Part shown: piece by piece, positions 8,524 to 16,543 of the stretch
How positions within the stretch are numbered: position 1 is the stretch's first letter
Layout: each line of letters begins with the position of its first letter
NCBI RefSeq assembly: GCF_027533645.1
Contig: NZ_JAQAGY010000026.1
Coordinates: forward strand, 32,755-96,754
Source: Paenibacillus caseinilyticus
GTDB taxonomy: Bacteria; Bacillota; Bacilli; Paenibacillales; NBRC-103111
Length of the DNA stretch: 64,000 bases
Direction: 5' to 3'
Translations under genes and position numbers: made by a program
The notes under the pieces: generated by a model
Told to the model about the DNA's origin: nothing
What the model saw: the letters and a program-made list of their open reading frames with translations, nothing else
The model's database searches: none

Positions 8524-9237
8524 TCACAGCTCCCTTGTGCGGACTCCGTCCGTTAGGACAATCCGGAGCGTGGGGGAACCGCCGAAGCTGCCCGTGTACG
8601 GAGGGCCCGCCGGAGGAACGGCCGTCTCAAAACGCACCGTAAGCTCCCTTTGGGTACGCGGCGGGATGGACAACGGCCAGTCGCTCTGCAGCGGCAGCCC
8701 CTCCAGGAAGGTGTACGGCTCTCCTGCAAAGACCGGCTTCCCGAAGGAAAGCCGGAAGGACGCGGGCGTCCGCCCGTGATTCTCGAAGACAAGCCGGCAG
8801 GTGCCCTGCAGACGGTCTGATACGGTCGTGTATTCGCAGCTGCTCTGCTCCTCGTGATATTCGAGTCCCATGATGCCCTGCGCGAATACGTATTGGTAGA
8901 CGGTGAGGAGCCGCGGCGGTCCGGCTTGGCCGAGCATCAGGATGATGACGAGGACCAGGCAGCCTTGACGGGGGAAGGCACGCATCAGCAGCACAACGCC
9001 GCTCCAAAAAAAGAGGATGCCGAAGAGCGCCGCGACATGGAACTGCGACCCTTCACCGCTCCCGGCGGGGACTCCCATGCTCTCAAGCCATACTTGTCCC
9101 AGCGGGGTACTGTTCGGATAGTCGATATTGGAGGCGAGGGAGAGCAGGATCAGGAGGCAGCCGAAGATGAAGTATAGGGGATGGGTGATGGGAGGTCCCT
9201 CCTTTTGGGGTGATTTGCAGCTTCCTTGAGGGGGCAT
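8524..9237 (-). CDS. hypothetical membrane protein with extracytoplasmic C-terminal domain
   Basis: About 237 residues. Three hydrophobic segments lie near the N-terminus (YFIFGCLLILLSLASNI, VAALFGILFFWSGVVLLM and CLVLVIILMLG). A beta-rich soluble domain of about 120 residues follows, with patterns such as CRLVFENHGRTPASFRLSFG that suggest an immunoglobulin-like fold outside the membrane. I recognise no family. The start is uncertain. ATG 9237 and GTG 9258 both lack a good ribosome binding site, while AAAGGAGGG at 9196-9204 precedes only an ATC codon. Confidence 0.5.
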   Translation of the reverse strand: MPPQGSCKSPQKEGPPITHPLYFIFGCLLILLSLASNIDYPNSTPLGQVWLESMGVPAGSGEGSQFHVAALFGILFFWSGVVLLMRAFPRQGCLVLVIILMLGQAGPPRLLTVYQYVFAQGIMGLEYHEEQSSCEYTTVSDRLQGTCRLVFENHGRTPASFRLSFGKPVFAGEPYTFLEGLPLQSDWPLSIPPRTQRELTVRFETAVPPAGPPYTGSFGGSPTLRIVLTDGVRTREL

Positions 9238-9727
9238 TCGGTTCGTTAGGTGTTCCACTTTTGCTTGATTATATTGACGGGATCCCTCTGGATAAAGTTA
9301 CAAATAAACTGAAATATGGAATCGAACAGATAGAGGGAACGGGACCGCTGGCCTTGGGAAAGCGCGGAAGGCGGTACAGCGATGCTTGGGCGGAGAATAG
9401 TCGGACGAGGAAAAGGGCCTGTTTGCCGGCCCCTTACCCCTTGGCACAGAGCAGGCAAGCGGGCACAGGCCCAAAAAGTGTGTCAGTATAGCCACGCCCA
9501 ACAGGCGATGCTTCCCATTCGGCAGCCGAAGCTGGTGGAATGGGGGCATCGCCTTGTTGTCGAAATACGGTGCGGAAGGCTGGCCCGGGAAGCGGACGGG
9601 CCTTGCGGTTCGCGCAGGATGTGCCTTCCTGGAGTAGAGGAGGCCGGAAATGGCAGGAGCCTGCGGGGCAGCCCATGCGATCATGGCAGCGGCCGCTTCC
9701 AGCCGGTTGTGCCGTCCCTCTTCGAGC
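9238..9727. other. gene-free stretch with one long hairpin
   Basis: No open frame here has a ribosome binding site or a believable protein. An imperfect hairpin (about 9498-9559, core GGCGATG/CATCGCC and CCCATTC/GAATGGG) lies downstream of the methyltransferase gene and may be its terminator. The part nearest 9238 should hold the promoter of the leftward membrane gene, but I find no clear boxes. Confidence 0.4.
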
Positions 9728-10744
9728 CTACCCCTGCTTCGTCAGACCGACGAAGTACCAGCTGCCCTCGCGGATGATCGGCGAGACGGTGGCGACGTTG
9801 TATCCTTCTTCTTCGGCGTAGTCCGCGAGCTCCTGCTCCGTTGGGAACGGATGCAGGTTGTTGTGCGCTGCCATGAAGGAGTTGAAGGCTGCTGAGAACT
9901 GCTGGCCGCCCGGAGCCATATACAGCGGAGTCACGAGAGCGATGGAGCCGTTGTCGCTGAGCAGCCGGCGTGCTTTGCGCAGCAGCTGCAGCCGGCGGCC
10001 GGGCTCGAAGTAGTGAAGAATATTGTTCATCAGAATGAGATCCACGGGTGAGGACGGGCCCGACCACTGCTCGATATCGGCATGCATGAGCTCGAGATTC
10101 GGCAGCGCTTCGGCCTTCGCCTTGCGGATGGCCTCCCGGGCCACCGCTTCGTTCGTCTCGATGCCGAGCAGCCGCAGGTCGCGGAAACGCCGGCCGAGCC
10201 GGATGAGGTAGCCGGCGTGCCCGCAGCCGATATCGAGCACGGAGCGGGCCGAATGGTCCTGGAGCCAGCCGGAGATCTTCGGATACGCCAGCTTCTCGAG
10301 CAGCGAGGACGTCTCGGCTACGGTCGACCCGTGCGTCTCCGTATGGAAGTCGAGCCGCTGCTTGGCTTCGAGCAGCCGGGGATACTGCAGGAGCGTCGGC
10401 ATGTGCAGCTCCATCATCTCGCGGATGAGTGCCCCGACCGAGCTGTGTCGTCCCCCCTCCAGATACTCCAGCATCTCTCTCTTCGCGCAGACCCGCCCAT
10501 CGGCCGAGCGCTTCAAGTGGCCGACGGCGACGCCGGCATCGACCCACTTGGCGAGAAGGTCGGGATCGAGCCCGTACTTTCCGGCGACCACCGCCGGTAG
10601 CGCCCCGCGGCCGAACCGCTCGAACAGCCGCTCCGTGATGCCGACGTAGATATGCCAAGCCGGCAGGAAGCGGGCGTTGCTTTTCATCCACTTGCGGGCG
10701 AGCCATAAGGTTTTCCATTCCTGAAGCTTCTCCACTACGGTCAT
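9728..10744 (-). CDS. class I SAM-dependent methyltransferase
   Basis: A 338-residue methyltransferase. The N-terminal 150 or so residues are helical and resemble the winged-helix dimerisation region of O-methyltransferases. The Rossmann domain starts with motif I, VLDIGCGHAGYL (169-180), followed by the acidic post-strand-2 residue in LLGIETN and motif LILMNNILHYF. The ATG at 10744 overlaps the upstream monooxygenase stop (ATGA) and is preceded by GAGGAGGAAG, so the two are translationally coupled. The pairing suggests hydroxylation followed by methylation of one aromatic or polyketide-like substrate. The substrate is unknown. Confidence 0.82.
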   Translation of the reverse strand: MTVVEKLQEWKTLWLARKWMKSNARFLPAWHIYVGITERLFERFGRGALPAVVAGKYGLDPDLLAKWVDAGVAVGHLKRSADGRVCAKREMLEYLEGGRHSSVGALIREMMELHMPTLLQYPRLLEAKQRLDFHTETHGSTVAETSSLLEKLAYPKISGWLQDHSARSVLDIGCGHAGYLIRLGRRFRDLRLLGIETNEAVAREAIRKAKAEALPNLELMHADIEQWSGPSSPVDLILMNNILHYFEPGRRLQLLRKARRLLSDNGSIALVTPLYMAPGGQQFSAAFNSFMAAHNNLHPFPTEQELADYAEEEGYNVATVSPIIREGSWYFVGLTKQG

Positions 10745-12090
10745 GGGGCTTCCTCCTCTCCAAGATCCATCCATGGGTAATCGTCTTCTTCGCTGAACAC
10801 GCTCCTGCGGCGTTCCTCCTCCGAGAGCGGGGAGCGGTCCGGCCACATGCCGGCCTGGCGCATCAGATCGGCCGGGGAATCCGGCCAGAGGCCCAGACCG
10901 GAGATATTCAGCATATATTTGTAATGCAGATAAGGAGATCTCTCGATCGTCTGCAGCACGCGTGCGCGCATCCACTCCCAAGGTCCGGCCTCATAGGCAT
11001 AAGCGAGGGCCGACAAATGGCTGAGCCGCGAGATATAGCGGGCTCTGGGCCGGCGCACCTTCTCGTACCAGGACAACCCGGCAGGGGAGCCGCCGGTGCG
11101 CCGCTTGAGCCAGACGAGCAGCGAACCGAGGACGTCGGCGTCCTGGATCGCCATATTCATCCCTTCGCCGGCCATCGGATGCACGTTGTGGGCCGCATCG
11201 CCGAGGATCGCCATATTCCCCGACACATAACGGTCCGCATGGGAGCGGAAGGGGATCATGAGCTGGATTTTGCGCCACTCCGTAATCTGCTGGACATAGC
11301 CGCCGAGCTCCGGGAGCAGGGAGAGGTATTCCCGGTAGAACGCCTGGAGCCCCTGGCTGCGCATCGTTTGGTATTCCTCGGGCTTGATGAGCAGGACGGT
11401 GCGGACCAGTCCATCCGGCAGAGGGAACAGGCCGAGGAACCGGCCGCCCCGGGAGAGGATCAGCGAGTCGTCGAGCGAGGGCGGCGAAGGGAACGAGACG
11501 GTGAGAAAATGATGGTTATACCCGCTGCGGCTCATCTTGGCGCCCATCTGCTCCCGTGTAGGCGAAGTGCGGCCTTCCGCGCCGACGAAGTAATCCGCCT
11601 GGATGCGCTCGGGCCCGTCCGGCGTGTCGACGAGCGCCTCCTCCGCTAGGCCCGAGGCCCCTTGGACGAGCCCCGTGCACTTGCCCGGACGCAGCAGCTT
11701 GACCCGTCCGGTACGCAGCGCCCGCTCCTGCAGGCAGCTCTTCAGCTTCTCGTGGGGCACCATGAGCGCATAGTTGTAAGGGGCGCCGAGCACCGCGTAA
11801 TGGAACCGGATCTCAGAATGGAGCACCGGACTTTCCTCTTGGGGTGCCGTCTCCTCCAGCTCCCTCATGTGGATGGTATGTACCTTTCTTCCGGTCTGCA
11901 GCAGGTCGTCAAGAGCCCCGAGCTTGTCCAGGATGGCCAGGCTTTTGGGCTGCAGAAGTTCCCCCTTGTAGAGGGAGAGCGGACCGCGGCTCTGCTCCGC
12001 CAGGACGACAGAGAGGCCGTCCTGCGCCAGAAGGAGAGCGAGCGTCAGACCGGCCACACCGCCGCCGGAGATGAATACGTCACTGCGCAA
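10741..12090 (-). CDS. FAD-dependent monooxygenase (PHBH/UbiH fold)
   Basis: A 449-residue flavoprotein hydroxylase. The dinucleotide-binding GGGVAGLTLALLLA lies at residues 9-22, the NAD(P)H/FAD motif at VGAEGRTSPTR and the ribityl-binding GDAAHNVHPMAGEGMNMAIQDA in the C-terminal third. I choose the TTG at 12090 because AAGGAGGT sits seven bases before it. The upstream in-frame ATG at 12120 has no such site. A second, shorter paralogue lies at 56709-57929. It is coupled to a methyltransferase gene, which suggests tailoring of a small aromatic metabolite, but no scaffold-forming gene is nearby. Confidence 0.85.
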   Translation of the reverse strand: MRSDVFISGGGVAGLTLALLLAQDGLSVVLAEQSRGPLSLYKGELLQPKSLAILDKLGALDDLLQTGRKVHTIHMRELEETAPQEESPVLHSEIRFHYAVLGAPYNYALMVPHEKLKSCLQERALRTGRVKLLRPGKCTGLVQGASGLAEEALVDTPDGPERIQADYFVGAEGRTSPTREQMGAKMSRSGYNHHFLTVSFPSPPSLDDSLILSRGGRFLGLFPLPDGLVRTVLLIKPEEYQTMRSQGLQAFYREYLSLLPELGGYVQQITEWRKIQLMIPFRSHADRYVSGNMAILGDAAHNVHPMAGEGMNMAIQDADVLGSLLVWLKRRTGGSPAGLSWYEKVRRPRARYISRLSHLSALAYAYEAGPWEWMRARVLQTIERSPYLHYKYMLNISGLGLWPDSPADLMRQAGMWPDRSPLSEEERRRSVFSEEDDYPWMDLGEEEAP

Positions 12091-12394
12091 AGCGCGCACC
12101 TCCTTCGGGCTGCAGTCCATGCTGCAGTGTACAAGATCTTACTCAAAAATACCCGTTGGCCGCGTCTGCGAAACGACAACCCTATACAAACCTTATACAA
12201 TGTTAGAGGCCCAAGGGCTGCGGAAGGGCAGGGGTGTACTATTTGTTCATTATCGGCGCATAGAGTAGAAACGATACTGGGGATGCATTCGAAGGAGCTC
12301 GCAGCAGGAAGTTCAGGCAGGAGTAGAAGGGACAGGCGCCTGCCGGAGGATGGCGGACCCGAAACGGTGTGAGGACAAAGGAGGCAATGCAGGG
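12091..12394. promoter_or_regulatory. divergent intergenic region with TATACAA repeats
   Basis: This 304-base region separates the leftward monooxygenase pair from the rightward DUF2935 gene. TATACAA occurs twice (12183-12189 and 12194-12200), 11 bases apart or about one helical turn, and could be an operator. A weak rightward promoter, TTGTTC (12243-12248) N17 TAGAAA (12266-12271), precedes the DUF2935 gene. AAAGGAGG at 12378-12385 is that gene's ribosome binding site. Confidence 0.4.
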
Positions 12395-13225
12395 ATGAAC
12401 GGAGGAGCGGAACTGACCGCATGGGAAGAGCATCTGTTCTGGCTGGAAATTCTACAGGATCATGCGTATTTTGTAAGAGACGGGTTATCGGCTGAGGCAC
12501 GGGACGAGGTAGAAGCGGCCAGGTGGTATATCGCGGCCTTCGAGCAGCGGATCGGCGAACTGTTGGGACTGAGCCCGGAGCTCGGGCCCTCCTCCCCGCA
12601 GATGATGGCATTCGCGTCAGCCGTACTGCCGCTCGCAGAAGGCTATTACCGCTTCGAAGGACGGCTGCAGAGCCTGCGGATCGACAACGAGCTCATCGTG
12701 AACTTGACGCCTACGTATTTTAACGGGACGCTGAACGAGAATCAGGAGTACTTGCGCCAGCTGGCAGCCCTCAGGGAAGGGCGGCTGGCCGAACCGCTGC
12801 CGCTGTGGTCGCTGCTCGATCTGTGGCTGGAAGACCAACTCGGACATGCCGTGCTTCTGCGAAATATCGTCGATCCGATCGAACTGGGCGTCTTGGCGCA
12901 GACGGATGCTTATATCGACAAGTTCCAGGCGTTCATCCTCCAGAACCACCATATTCGCGGCTACCTGAGATTCTCGCCTCCGGGAATGCCCCGCCAACGG
13001 CTGCTTGCCTCCGATGTCGGGCAGGCGGCGATCGCCATGAATGGCTTCATCCTGGGCGTCATTGCGCGCTATAAGGCGAAGCAGGTCATGAACCGCACGA
13101 CGCTCCGGTTCCTGGAGCACCATCTGCCGGAGACATGCTACTTTGTGCGCAAGCTCAGCCGGTATGCACCGGAGATCGCCGAAGAGGCCCGCACCTGCTC
13201 CATCCGGAGAGTTATGGGCCCTTGA
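12395..13225 (+). CDS. DUF2935 family protein
   Basis: The 276-residue protein fits the DUF2935 family of Bacillales, an all-helical fold with two related halves that recalls ferritin-like proteins. The opening LFWLEILQDHAYFVRDGLS and the later LEDQLGHAVLLRNIV carry the repeated His/Glu pattern. The start is ATG 12395 after AAAGGAGG; a longer frame from 12350 has no ribosome binding site. No biochemical role is established for the family that I know of. A metal or small-molecule binding function is only a guess from the helical His/Glu layout. Confidence 0.75.
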   Translation: MNGGAELTAWEEHLFWLEILQDHAYFVRDGLSAEARDEVEAARWYIAAFEQRIGELLGLSPELGPSSPQMMAFASAVLPLAEGYYRFEGRLQSLRIDNELIVNLTPTYFNGTLNENQEYLRQLAALREGRLAEPLPLWSLLDLWLEDQLGHAVLLRNIVDPIELGVLAQTDAYIDKFQAFILQNHHIRGYLRFSPPGMPRQRLLASDVGQAAIAMNGFILGVIARYKAKQVMNRTTLRFLEHHLPETCYFVRKLSRYAPEIAEEARTCSIRRVMGP

Positions 13226-13264
13226 AGTGACGGACGCTTGTGTGGAGGCCGGGCCGCCCTCGCG

Positions 13265-14125
13265 TCACGGAGCCGGCCGGATAACACGCTGCTGGATCGT
13301 GAGGTCGAGCTTCCGGGGATCCATCTCCGGATTGCCGGCATTGATGCGTGGAATGGCCAGCGGATCATCGGACCGGGCAGCCATCTCGCTCACGATGGTG
13401 AACGCATACCGGAAGCCGGTATCGGAGAGAATCTTCTGCGTCAGAGGCGTATAGATGCCGTAAGGATAGGCGAAGGTATCTCCCGCGCCTTCCCGGCCGT
13501 ACAGGGCTGCGAGCCGCTGGGCACAAGCGGCGGTGTCTTGGCGTACCCGGTTCTCGGCTTCTTCGGCCGTTTCCATTCCTCCGCCCGGGAGGGGCAGCCT
13601 GCCGGTCAGCGCAGCGGTTTTGCCTTCTTTGTAGTGAAGGGCATTCGTATGGCACTGGATATCGATCCGGCCCGGCATCTCCTGAAGCATCTCCCGGATT
13701 TCTTCCCGGGAGAGGGCGGGGATGGAAGGGGCGAGAGGTGCGTCGAGATCCTTCGAGATGATGAAGTTGACCGCAGGCACGTCCAGCTCCCGCAGCACGG
13801 GATAAGCGTAATCATGGAAGCTTTTGTATCCGTCGTCGAAGGTGACGAGCACGGCCTTGGGCGGTACCGGACCGCCTGCGCGGAACTTCTTGAACTCTGA
13901 GAGCGAGATGAAGTGATAGCCGCGCGACTGCAAGTAGCTGAGCTGCTCCCGGAACAAGGCGGTGCTGACCGTACTGGAGCTCAGATCCGTGTCGTGGACA
14001 TGATGATACATAAGTACGGCTACCTGATCTTGGTAGGTTGGGGCGCTCCTCGGGAACAGCGTATCGTAACCGGAGTAGAGCATGACGGCGAGCAGCAGGC
14101 AGGCCATCAGGATTCGGGTAGGCAT
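13265..14125 (-). CDS. polysaccharide deacetylase (NodB fold, PgaB/YxkH type)
   Basis: The 286-residue protein has an N-terminal signal anchor (residues 5-20), then a NodB-type catalytic domain outside the membrane. Motif 1 is TFDDGYKS with the catalytic and metal-binding Asp pair. Motif 2 is CHTNALH, with the His spacing of the PgaB/IcaB and YxkH branch. Motif 3 is AYPYG. Such enzymes remove N-acetyl groups from cell-wall or biofilm polysaccharides; the exact polymer cannot be told. The ATG at 14125 follows GGAGA. An upstream in-frame extension to 14359 reads like non-coding sequence and is not used. Confidence 0.85.
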   Translation of the reverse strand: MPTRILMACLLLAVMLYSGYDTLFPRSAPTYQDQVAVLMYHHVHDTDLSSSTVSTALFREQLSYLQSRGYHFISLSEFKKFRAGGPVPPKAVLVTFDDGYKSFHDYAYPVLRELDVPAVNFIISKDLDAPLAPSIPALSREEIREMLQEMPGRIDIQCHTNALHYKEGKTAALTGRLPLPGGGMETAEEAENRVRQDTAACAQRLAALYGREGAGDTFAYPYGIYTPLTQKILSDTGFRYAFTIVSEMAARSDDPLAIPRINAGNPEMDPRKLDLTIQQRVIRPAP

Positions 14126-14552
14126 GAAAGACAATCTCCAATCGTATAGCCGGTTCGCGCCGGCATAGGGGTGATGGGCAGAGGAAGGGCGGCAGAGTAC
14201 GGCTAAGGAATAACAAGAGCGTGCCCCCCATTGTGCCAAATGAAAGAATGGGAATAAGGAAGAACTTGAACCTTGGGCAGCAGCTCCGACCTTAGCGCGG
14301 CAAAAGAGCCTATAGTCAGTTATAGCGATTCCGGCGGCGGAATTCAAGCGGAGCGGCAAAGTCCGGTCGATTCAGGCTTTTCTCTACGGGAGAAGGGATA
14401 GCAAGGGGGCCGATACGAACGAGGATCATCCGTATCTTCTACGGGATCAAAGGTTCATAGGGCGAATGGTTGCTGCGGCGAAATAGGAACGGGGAATCAC
14501 GCGAAGAGGCCGGTTCTATGGAGAACCGGCCTCTGGCGTTGCGGCGCCGCAT
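14126..14552. other. intergenic stretch, upstream region of the deacetylase gene
   Basis: It should contain the deacetylase promoter, but I find no convincing -35/-10 pair. The only structure is the hairpin at 14505-14534. I see no small gene. Confidence 0.35.
14505..14534 (-). terminator. hairpin downstream of the GNAT gene
   Basis: A perfect 13-bp stem (AGAGGCCGGTTCT at 14505-14517, complement at 14522-14534) with the tetraloop ATGG. It lies 19 bases past the GNAT stop, without a T tract. Confidence 0.55.
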
Positions 14553-15677
14553 CTAAATATAATTCAATCCGTTCACATTCGGAAGCGGCAGCGCCGGCAG
14601 CAGCAGGGCGCTGCGGGCCTCCGGTTCCAAGGAGCCCGGATCGAACAGCTCACGGACAAGCTCGCCCTGCGTCAGCACCGTTTCGGCACCGCCGTCGCCC
14701 GTCAGACGGTACTGTCCATCCTCCATGAGGCTGACGGATGGCAGCGGCGTCTCTCCCCAATAAGGGGCCGCTTGCTGCAGCAGGCGCTGCGCATTCACCA
14801 AATACAAGGTGCCGCCGTTCGTCCCGCTTACGGGCCGGAGGCCGGTATCGCCGAGCAGACGGAGCAGCGCCTCTTCGTGCCACGCAGCGGTGACATCCAA
14901 GGCTTGAAGCCCGAAGCGCCCGACGGCTGCCGCGAGCAGCAGAGCGACGCCCTCGGGGCTGCCGCCCCATTCGACCGCGAATGGGTTCTTCCGGCCGGCT
15001 GCCGTACCGGGCACCGCGAATATGGCATAGGCAGCCAGCGAGCCGTCCTGCCGCCGTGCGGTCAGCGTGCGATGCGTTAGCTTGAAGCAGCCGGCGTAGG
15101 CCTCCGCAGCGAGCAGGCGCGGCAGGTCGGTGACGCTCTGCTCATAGGCGACACAGCGGGCTGCCGCCAGTTCGTGCATGGCCGGCAGGTCGGCCGGCTG
15201 CAGTTCACCCGGGAGCAGCGGCTCTGCGGCGGAGCGTGCCTGGAGCCGCTCGGCCGCCGCCGCATCCAGCGTGAAGCGCTCCGTATGCCCGAACGGATAG
15301 CAGTGGGCCCGCGTGTACAGGGAACGATCCCCCGAGATGAAGAGCAGGGAGGCGCCAGCGGCCTCCGCGTGCGCTTTGCATAGAGCGAGCAGCCGGCTTC
15401 CGATCCCTTGGCCCCGCGCCGCCTCATGCGTGCACACGGCACCCATCGAGAAGACCCGCAGACGTGCCGGGCCAATGCGTACGACCCCTGGCGCCATGCC
15501 CATGAAGGCCACAAGCTGTCCCTCCTGCGTGAACGCCCCATAAGAGTGGCCTATCCCTGGGGTGAAGAGATCGGGGAAAGCGTCGCCCATGGACGATTGC
15601 TCCCCGTCCCGGAATATGCTGTCGGCCAGCCGTGCGGCTTCAGCCAATTCGTGTGATTGAACCAATCGCAGGTCCAT
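14553..15677 (-). CDS. Eis-like GNAT acetyltransferase
   Basis: A 374-residue protein with an N-terminal GNAT domain (about 1-150) carrying the acetyl-CoA loop ARGQGIGSRLL, a second GNAT-like middle region, and a C-terminal SCP2-like segment. This three-part layout is that of the Eis/YitI-type acetyltransferases, whose known members acetylate amines on antibiotics or peptides. The substrate here is unknown. The ATG at 15677 follows CTAGGAGGACACC with ideal spacing. Confidence 0.78.
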   Translation of the reverse strand: MDLRLVQSHELAEAARLADSIFRDGEQSSMGDAFPDLFTPGIGHSYGAFTQEGQLVAFMGMAPGVVRIGPARLRVFSMGAVCTHEAARGQGIGSRLLALCKAHAEAAGASLLFISGDRSLYTRAHCYPFGHTERFTLDAAAAERLQARSAAEPLLPGELQPADLPAMHELAAARCVAYEQSVTDLPRLLAAEAYAGCFKLTHRTLTARRQDGSLAAYAIFAVPGTAAGRKNPFAVEWGGSPEGVALLLAAAVGRFGLQALDVTAAWHEEALLRLLGDTGLRPVSGTNGGTLYLVNAQRLLQQAAPYWGETPLPSVSLMEDGQYRLTGDGGAETVLTQGELVRELFDPGSLEPEARSALLLPALPLPNVNGLNYI

Positions 15678-15714
15678 TGCGGTGTCCTCCTAGAGTGGGG
15701 ATGGGATCAACTGG

Positions 15715-16179
15715 TTAGTCGCGGATTTCCGCGATGACTTCGATTTCGACCGGCGTGTGGAACGGCAGCTCGCTGGTTCCGATCGCCGAACGCGCGTGCT
15801 TGCCCCTCTCGCCGAATACATCCACGAGCAGATTCGAGGCGCCGTTCATGACGTAAGGCTGGTCCGCGAAGCCTGGAGCGGAGTTCACGAAGCCGAGGAG
15901 CTTCACGATCCGCTCGACCCGGTCCAGATCGCCGAGGTAGCCCTTCATGACGGCGAGGCAGTTGATGATCGTCTGGCGGGCGGCTTCCTGGCCCTGCTCG
16001 ATGGTCACGTCCAGGCCGAGCTTGCCGCTGTACATCAGTTCGCCGTCGATCCGGCAGTCTTGGCCGGAGAGGTAGATCAGGTTCCCGGTACGGCTGCAGG
16101 GAATATAGGTGAAGCGCGGTTCAGGGGACGGGGGAAGGACAATGCCGAGCTCTTGCAGACGCTGTTCGATTTTGGACAT
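15715..16179 (-). CDS. RidA family enamine/imine deaminase
   Basis: A 154-residue member of the RidA superfamily, of the slightly long branch of about 150 residues. It has the conserved IYLSGQ near the N-terminus and the C-terminal TPVEIEVIAEI that forms the trimer active-site cleft. RidA proteins hydrolyse reactive enamines and imines released by PLP enzymes. A PLP-dependent D-amino-acid enzyme is encoded in the same direction upstream (18207-19430), which gives a plausible reason for its presence. The ATG at 16179 follows GGAGGTG; the open frame continues to 16344 but has no start signal there. Confidence 0.82.
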   Translation of the reverse strand: MSKIEQRLQELGIVLPPSPEPRFTYIPCSRTGNLIYLSGQDCRIDGELMYSGKLGLDVTIEQGQEAARQTIINCLAVMKGYLGDLDRVERIVKLLGFVNSAPGFADQPYVMNGASNLLVDVFGERGKHARSAIGTSELPFHTPVEIEVIAEIRD

Positions 16180-16543
16180 GGTGGAGCACCTCCATAGGTT
16201 GATTGGTGTAGGATACAAGGCTAACAGAAAGACAGGTAAGTAACGGTGCGATGACAGGACCGGCGTGAGGCCGGGTAGATCGCTGCGGTAGACACACCGG
16301 TTCATGGGGGACAGCGGATCGCTTAAGCTAAGAATATAAGGCATGCAGGCTGCTGCTGGCCCTGGCCCGGCATACGGCAGATGACATACGACATACGGCA
16401 GATGCAGGCGAGTGTGCGCCTCAGGCAGCGTCCAGGTAACGCCTATGCCGGGTACTGCGGTACGGCCAGCGGGCTGCCCTCTTAGGCAAGCGGCCTCAGC
16501 ATGCGGATCCTTACGGAAAGGCGCTTTCTGTGCATGCTTGCTC
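16180..16543. other. intergenic stretch with a 13-base direct repeat
   Basis: This 364-base gap separates the RidA gene from the upstream deacylase gene. CATACGGCAGATG occurs at 16371-16383 and again at 16392-16404 in a short imperfect tandem array. I find no clear promoter or terminator, so whether the RidA gene is in the same transcript is open. Confidence 0.35.

Noticed and set aside
12088..12120. ATG 12120 as the start of the first FAD monooxygenase
   Set aside because: No ribosome binding site upstream, while AAGGAGGT is ideally placed for the TTG at 12090.
16371..16404. Short direct repeats as a CRISPR-like array
   Set aside because: Only two 13-base copies and no spacers of regular length; no cas genes in the window.
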